Source of the DNA: Paraniabella ginsengisoli
GTDB lineage: Bacteria > Bacteroidota > Bacteroidia > Chitinophagales > Chitinophagaceae
Assembly: GCF_022513635.1 (NCBI RefSeq)
Contig: NZ_JAKWBL010000004.1
Coordinates: 1,240,001 to 1,304,000, forward strand
Direction: 5' to 3'
Length of the DNA stretch: 64,000 nt
Part shown: positions 60,077-64,000 of the stretch, in pieces
How the letters are laid out: each line of letters opens with the position of its first letter
Numbering within the stretch: position 1 is the first letter of the stretch
Translations under genes and position numbers: made by a program
Notes under the pieces: generated by a model
Databases searched by the model: none
Seen by the model: only the letters and a program-made list of their open reading frames with translations
What the model was told of the DNA's origin: nothing

Positions 60077-61288
60077 TTATTTGCTATACAACAGGCGTGT
60101 GTAAAATCGCTTAATGTCGCTGTAGTATATGATTGCTATTATGATACTTGAAATGAACCAGGTTGCGGTATAGGAGGAGGGGTAAAAATAGTACAGTAAA
60201 AAAAACAAAAGACAACCTCTGGCTATTTCGAGATATGATATCCAACGTCTTTGGTCTAAAATGGCACCGCAATTAACCAGGCTTATTATTATAAAGCAGC
60301 TAAATAGGACCAGTGAATTTATTGAAAAGTATTGTTCAAATAGTAGAACTGCAAAAAGAGTAAATATTGATATCGCAGACTGTATGCTAACATAATAACG
60401 TATTGCTTTTGTAGGTGGCGATTTTTCTTTTCTGAATTTTAAAAATTTACGCTCCAACACAGCTCGATACCTGGGGTCCAGTTCATCAGGTTTTCCAAAT
60501 AGGACGCGCCATTTTTGTTTAAAACTTTTAGCATAAATGAAATTCATTGCTATTTCCAGAATAAAATGAAAATGCTGCCAGAGAAAGCTATGACTGTCGA
60601 GTGGCTTGGTAAGTCCATAAGCGATTTTCACATTGCTGTCTTCTTTCGCAAACGTGCCAAATAACTTGTCCCAGACGATTAACACATCGCCATAATTTTT
60701 ATCAAGGTATTGTGGATTAGATGCATGGTGAATACCGTGATGAGTGGGTGTTACGAGGATTTTTTCGAACCAACCCCATTTGCCTAATGCCTGCGTGTGA
60801 ATGAAAAATGGATAAAGGCCATGAACCATTAATAAGGCGGATATCATAAGTGGCGGAAAGCCAAGCAGTGGTAATACAGCCCAAAACAAGCTTCGCACGA
60901 CGGCCTGAAATACCGTGATTCGCGCTGACACAGTGTAATTCTTCGCTTTGATGATGTACAACATGAACTGCCCAAAAAACGTTGATCTCGTGAGCGAAGC
61001 GATGATACCAATACCAGACAAGGTCTGTTGCCACGAAAAGGAGCATCCACGTAAATACTGTAGCCTTTATGTGGAACAAAGCAAAATGTTCGTGTATGTA
61101 TGAAAAAAATAAAAGAATAATCCTGTCGTAAACAGGTCAAGCAGTCGCTCCGCAATGCCAACATTTATATTAGCCACGGATTCGGCATACTGAAAAAAAT
61201 TCTTCCCACTTTTTTTAGAATATAAATACTCCCAGGCTATAAAAAATAAAAACAAGGGAACTGCAAGGGCAATAAAATTCAAATGCAT
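60077..61288 (-). CDS. Sterol desaturase / fatty-acid hydroxylase superfamily membrane protein (two frame breaks)
   Basis: The ~404-aa di-iron membrane enzyme has the eight-histidine pattern: HRFAHEINVFWAVHVVHHQSEE then THHGIHHASNPQYLDKNYG, with several transmembrane helices and an added C-terminal helical region. Such enzymes hydroxylate or desaturate lipids. The frame breaks at ~61105 (T7 run, one T short) and ~60940, where the usual motif HHQSEE-(Y/F)N is damaged by a two-base loss or one-base gain. Start ATG 61288. A TTAGT-GG-ACTAA motif lies 17 bases upstream. Confidence 0.82.
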
Positions 61289-61304
61289 GATGTCGATATT
61301 TTAT

Positions 61305-61316
61305 TTAGTGGACTAA
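61305..61316. promoter_or_regulatory. TTAGTGGACTAA palindrome upstream of the sterol-desaturase gene
   Basis: An inverted repeat TTAGT-GG-ACTAA just before the start codon on the minus strand. GTGGACTAAT recurs at 62919-62928 and its complement at 61438. Candidate operator. Confidence 0.45.
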
Positions 61317-61402
61317 TCAGAGACATTTTCTATACTATAAGGATTGTCAAAATGATTACTAATTCCTGCTAACAAAATAGATTCTTCTGGAACTAAAAGA
61401 TA

Positions 61403-61458
61403 TTTTGACCATTAGAAACAGTAAAAGTAATATATTTGTCCACTAAAATGATAGACTA
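61403..61458 (+). promoter_or_regulatory. Candidate TauE promoter with an overlapping GTCCAC-N8-TAGACTA motif
   Basis: A perfect -7 box TATATTTG (61431-61438) has TTTTG 23 bases upstream (61403-61407). GTCCAC (61438-61443) and TAGACTA (61452-61458) follow, starting at the -7 box and covering the likely start point. The reverse complement of the same motif (TAGTCTA-N8-GTGGAC, same spacing) lies upstream of the dioxygenase gene at 62904-62924. Confidence 0.5.
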
Positions 61459-61573
61459 ATGTTTTTTTATACTTGATTAGTGTAATGTTGGAGGTGAGTA
61501 AATGGTTTAAAGAATTTTAGAAAAGTGCGAAGGCATTTAATCTTAAAAAGAGAAAAGATTTAATAAAGTGATT

Positions 61574-62856
61574 ATGAATGATGTTGTAAAAGAAAGTCGA
61601 GAAGAGGGTTCTTCTGACTTATTATTGAACATTAACAAATTGAAGGTATTGATTGTAGGAGAGGAAGGGGTACTAAAACGTCTGAAGGATATTTTAAAAA
61701 CCGCGCCGCAAACTAACATAACAGTGGTTGCCCAATCAATATCAGCGGATGTAAAGCATTGGGCCTCGTCACAACCTAATATTAGTCTGCAAGAAAGATT
61801 ATATCAAAATGATGACCTACAAAATGCCGATGTGTTGTTGGTTGCTTCGAGTCAATCAGCATTCGTAAAAAAATGGTTCAACACGCACGTGACCTGGGAT
61901 TAACCAACATTCACCTTGAGCAAGGCGAATCACGAAGCCACACTAAAAAATATTTGGAAGAAGATCAGGGAAGCGGCCGTGGCGTATCGAACAAAAGGAT
62001 TGCTACTTATGCACTAGCTGCTTTTGGCTTTATGCTTATCGGTCATTTAATCTTTTCTTATTGGCCTTTTGATGCTATTAAAGAACAAGCAGTAACCTTA
62101 TACAATTCATTAGGCCAATCATTTCTTATAATGCTAGCCGCCGGTTTTGTAGCGCAATTAGTTGATGGGGCTTTGGGTATGGGTTACGGTGTTACAAGCG
62201 CTACCATTTTATTATCTGCTGGCGTAAACCCTGCAGCTATCAGTGGTAGCATACATACGGCCGAAATGTTTGCAAGCGGTGCATCGGGGTATAGCCATTA
62301 TAAGTTTGGAAATGTAAATAAAAAACTTTTTAAAACCTTGCTGATTCCGGGTATAATTGGCGCTATTGCCGGCGCAATCTTATTGGTTTACCTTGGAGAA
62401 AAATATAGCGACCTTGTGCGTCCTATATTAGCTTTTTACACATTATTCCTTGGCTTGAAGATTATATACAATGCTTTTCAAAAGCAAATTGCAAAAAAGA
62501 AATTCAAATATTACCGTACCCTTGCCGGTGCTGGTGGTTTTTTTGATTCTTTTGGAGGAGGAGGATGGGGGCCCATTGTTACTACTACGTTGATCACTAA
62601 AGGCCGCAGCCCTAAATATGTAATAGGTTCCGTAAGCCTTACCGAGTTTTTTGTAACGCTGTCGAGTGCCTTTACCTTTTTTATACTATTAGGCGTTAGT
62701 CATTGGCAAACTATATTGGGTCTTATAATTGGTGGCCTGGCTGCAGCACCTATAGCAGCTAAACTCGCTGGCAGACTACCCAGAAAAACAGCATTCATAC
62801 TTGTTGGTTTACTCGTAATTGTTTGGAGTGTGAGAATCTTAATCAAGCTACTATAA
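61574..62856 (+). CDS. TauE/SafE-family sulfite exporter with N-terminal siroheme-synthase-like domain (one frame break)
   Basis: The ~427-aa protein starts with a ~110-aa Rossmann-like domain (LKVLIVGEEGVLKRLKDIL, NITVVAQSI, ADVLLVASSQ) resembling the NAD-binding domain of siroheme synthase, then eight hydrophobic segments of the TauE/SafE family (LAAGFVAQLVDGALGMGYG, GVTSATILLSAGVNPAAISG, FFDSFGGGGWGPIVTTTLI). The break at ~61872 is A7 instead of A8 and joins SQSAFVKK to MVQHARDLGLTNIH. The family exports sulfite or organosulfonates. The GTG at 61568 gives two more residues; ATG 61574 is preferred. Confidence 0.82.
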
Positions 62857-62903
62857 TATTATTTTAACAATAAAGAGAAGGCAAAGAATTTTTTAAAAAA
62901 TAA

Positions 62904-62928
62904 TAGTCTACTTATTTTGTGGACTAAT
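62904..62928. promoter_or_regulatory. TAGTCTA-N8-GTGGAC motif upstream of the dioxygenase gene
   Basis: TAGTCTA (62904-62910) and GTGGAC (62919-62924, extending to GTGGACTAAT) have the same eight-base spacer as the inverted copy in front of the TauE gene, and overlap a TTATTTTG -7-like box (62912-62919). Confidence 0.45.
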
Positions 62929-63115
62929 GTTTTCACCTTATTTTCGCGTTATCAAATATCATTGGTTTTGAAAACAATTTCAACATATACAAATTCTGTC
63001 CAAGCCATACATTTTTATGTATGTATGTGTTGTTGTTGCTAACATCCTGCTTTCTCAAAGCCACTTCATCTTTAGTTTCCCTCTTTATTATTTTAACCTT
63101 TAATATTTTTCCGTT

Positions 63116-63984
63116 ATGAGCAACGCTACACAGCAGTTTCATTTCTATGATGAGATCACCTCAATGCATACAGATCATCTTAACACACATGGTATATTAC
63201 ACTTCAAACAGTTTGTTTCTTCCCATACAGTAAGACAACTTCTGTATGAAACAAAATCTGTTGAAAATTTTTTACTGAACAAAGGAGCTTCGTTTGTAAA
63301 TGGCATACCATTAAAATTTGGTACGGATGTTAATGGTACACCTCTGATTCAACGCATCGCATTTGCTTCGCAATATAGTTCTATACTCCGCGACTTTTTA
63401 AAGAGTGATCGTATTCAGCAACTAGTAAAGCTTTTACTTCCTTTTGATGGAAGGATTGGCGAGACCGAGAAAGATGTCTTCTTGTTGTTAACCACTATTT
63501 AAATACAGATGATAGTGGCTTTACAAAATTAGGTTGGCATACAGATAGCCCAAGAGATCTGTTTCTGGGATCAAGAATTAAACCCATGCTTAATGTAGGC
63601 CTTCATTTGGACGATTGCCCTCAAAGTAATGGAGGTTTAAGAGTATTGCCAGGTACGCACAATAAAGGATTGTTGACATTATTTTTTAAGAAAAAATATT
63701 TTATCGATCACAAACCTGATGATAAAGAAGTGGGCCTGGATATAGAGGCTGGAGATTTGACAGTACATGATGGGCGCTTATGGCATCGTGTACAACAATC
63801 CTCTTATATTGGTGAACAAAGCAGGAGAAGGGTTATGTATATACCAGTGATAACAGGCGCTTACGAGCCCAAGCATGAATTGAGTGATACACCTTTTTAC
63901 CACAAACTGGCGAGATTAGCATTCAATAGGCAAAAAAGAAACACTGTTCCGGATTTTACACCTGAGTTAACACCATCTATATAA
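63116..63984 (+). CDS. Phytanoyl-CoA dioxygenase (PhyH) family oxygenase (one frame break)
   Basis: About 290 aa, Fe(II)/2-oxoglutarate-type. GWHTDSPRDLFLG supplies the HxD iron ligands (~63530) and DGRLWHRVQQSS the distal His with a nearby Arg for 2-oxoglutarate (~63770-63800); NGGLRVLPGTHNKGLL is typical of PhyH proteins. The break near 63487 (TT instead of TTT) joins EKDVF to VVNHYLNTDDSG. It hydroxylates a small organic substrate that cannot be named from the sequence. It follows the TauE gene by 259 bases and shares a promoter motif with it. Confidence 0.82.
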
Positions 63985-64000
63985 TACACTTCTCATGTAT

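Overview
The window is AT-rich and almost certainly comes from a Bacteroidota chromosome, most likely Chitinophagaceae or a close relative (inference). Evidence: TAnnTTTG-type -7 boxes, a one-protein hybrid two-component system with Y_Y_Y and AraC domains, a cytochrome b/SdhA/SdhB succinate dehydrogenase, DUF4625 lipoproteins, a TonB-dependent receptor with a carboxypeptidase-regulatory N-terminus, a TamB-like giant, and families typical of that phylum. No rRNA, tRNA or CRISPR array was recognised.

Layout. 1-4.5 kb: L-rhamnose catabolism (aldolase/dehydrogenase, isomerase, FGGY kinase). 4.5-9.7 kb: threonine operon thrA-thrB-thrC, preceded by a Thr/Ile-rich leader peptide with alternative hairpins. 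9.7-13.4 kb: a hybrid two-component regulator. 13.7-17.6 kb: a GntR regulator, unknown genes, DoxX, and a DinB-like/TANGO2-NRDE/ATP-grasp operon. 17.9-22.3 kb: sdhC-sdhA-(glycosyltransferase)-sdhB. 22.4-24.6 kb: a TPR hybrid histidine kinase. 25-28.3 kb: valS, which carries a large insertion encoding a PBECR-like nuclease domain. 28.3-36.2 kb: a secreted HExxH/propeller/barrel protein divergent from a TamB-like protein. 36-41 kb: housekeeping genes (EEP hydrolase, nitroreductase/HxlR pair, DUF1801, ribBA, glutaminyl cyclase). 41.4-44.3 kb: alpha-L-fucosidase and a sialate-esterase-like lipoprotein. 44-50 kb: Fe-S protein, second ATP-grasp paralogue, small proteins, glnS, DUF421. 50-53.7 kb: a type IIG restriction-modification enzyme. 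54-59.7 kb: a probable metal (zinc?) acquisition operon read leftwards. 60-64 kb: sterol-desaturase-like protein, TauE/SafE exporter and PhyH dioxygenase, sharing a promoter motif.

Sequence quality. Roughly thirty reading-frame breaks occur, nearly all explained by loss of one base from a short homopolymer, and they hit genes expected to be essential (valS, glnS, sdhA, thrA). I treat them as probable assembly errors and annotate the repaired genes as single features, giving the position of each break. Two in-frame nonsense codons (fucosidase, a small membrane protein) do not fit this pattern.

Most interesting signals: the nuclease-like insertion in valyl-tRNA synthetase, which stays in frame with both halves after three one-base repairs; the threonine leader; palindromic repeats translated inside proteins; a pair of about 130-bp MITE-like elements; the metal operon with an inverted repeat over its -7 box; and a shared motif near three promoters at the right end.
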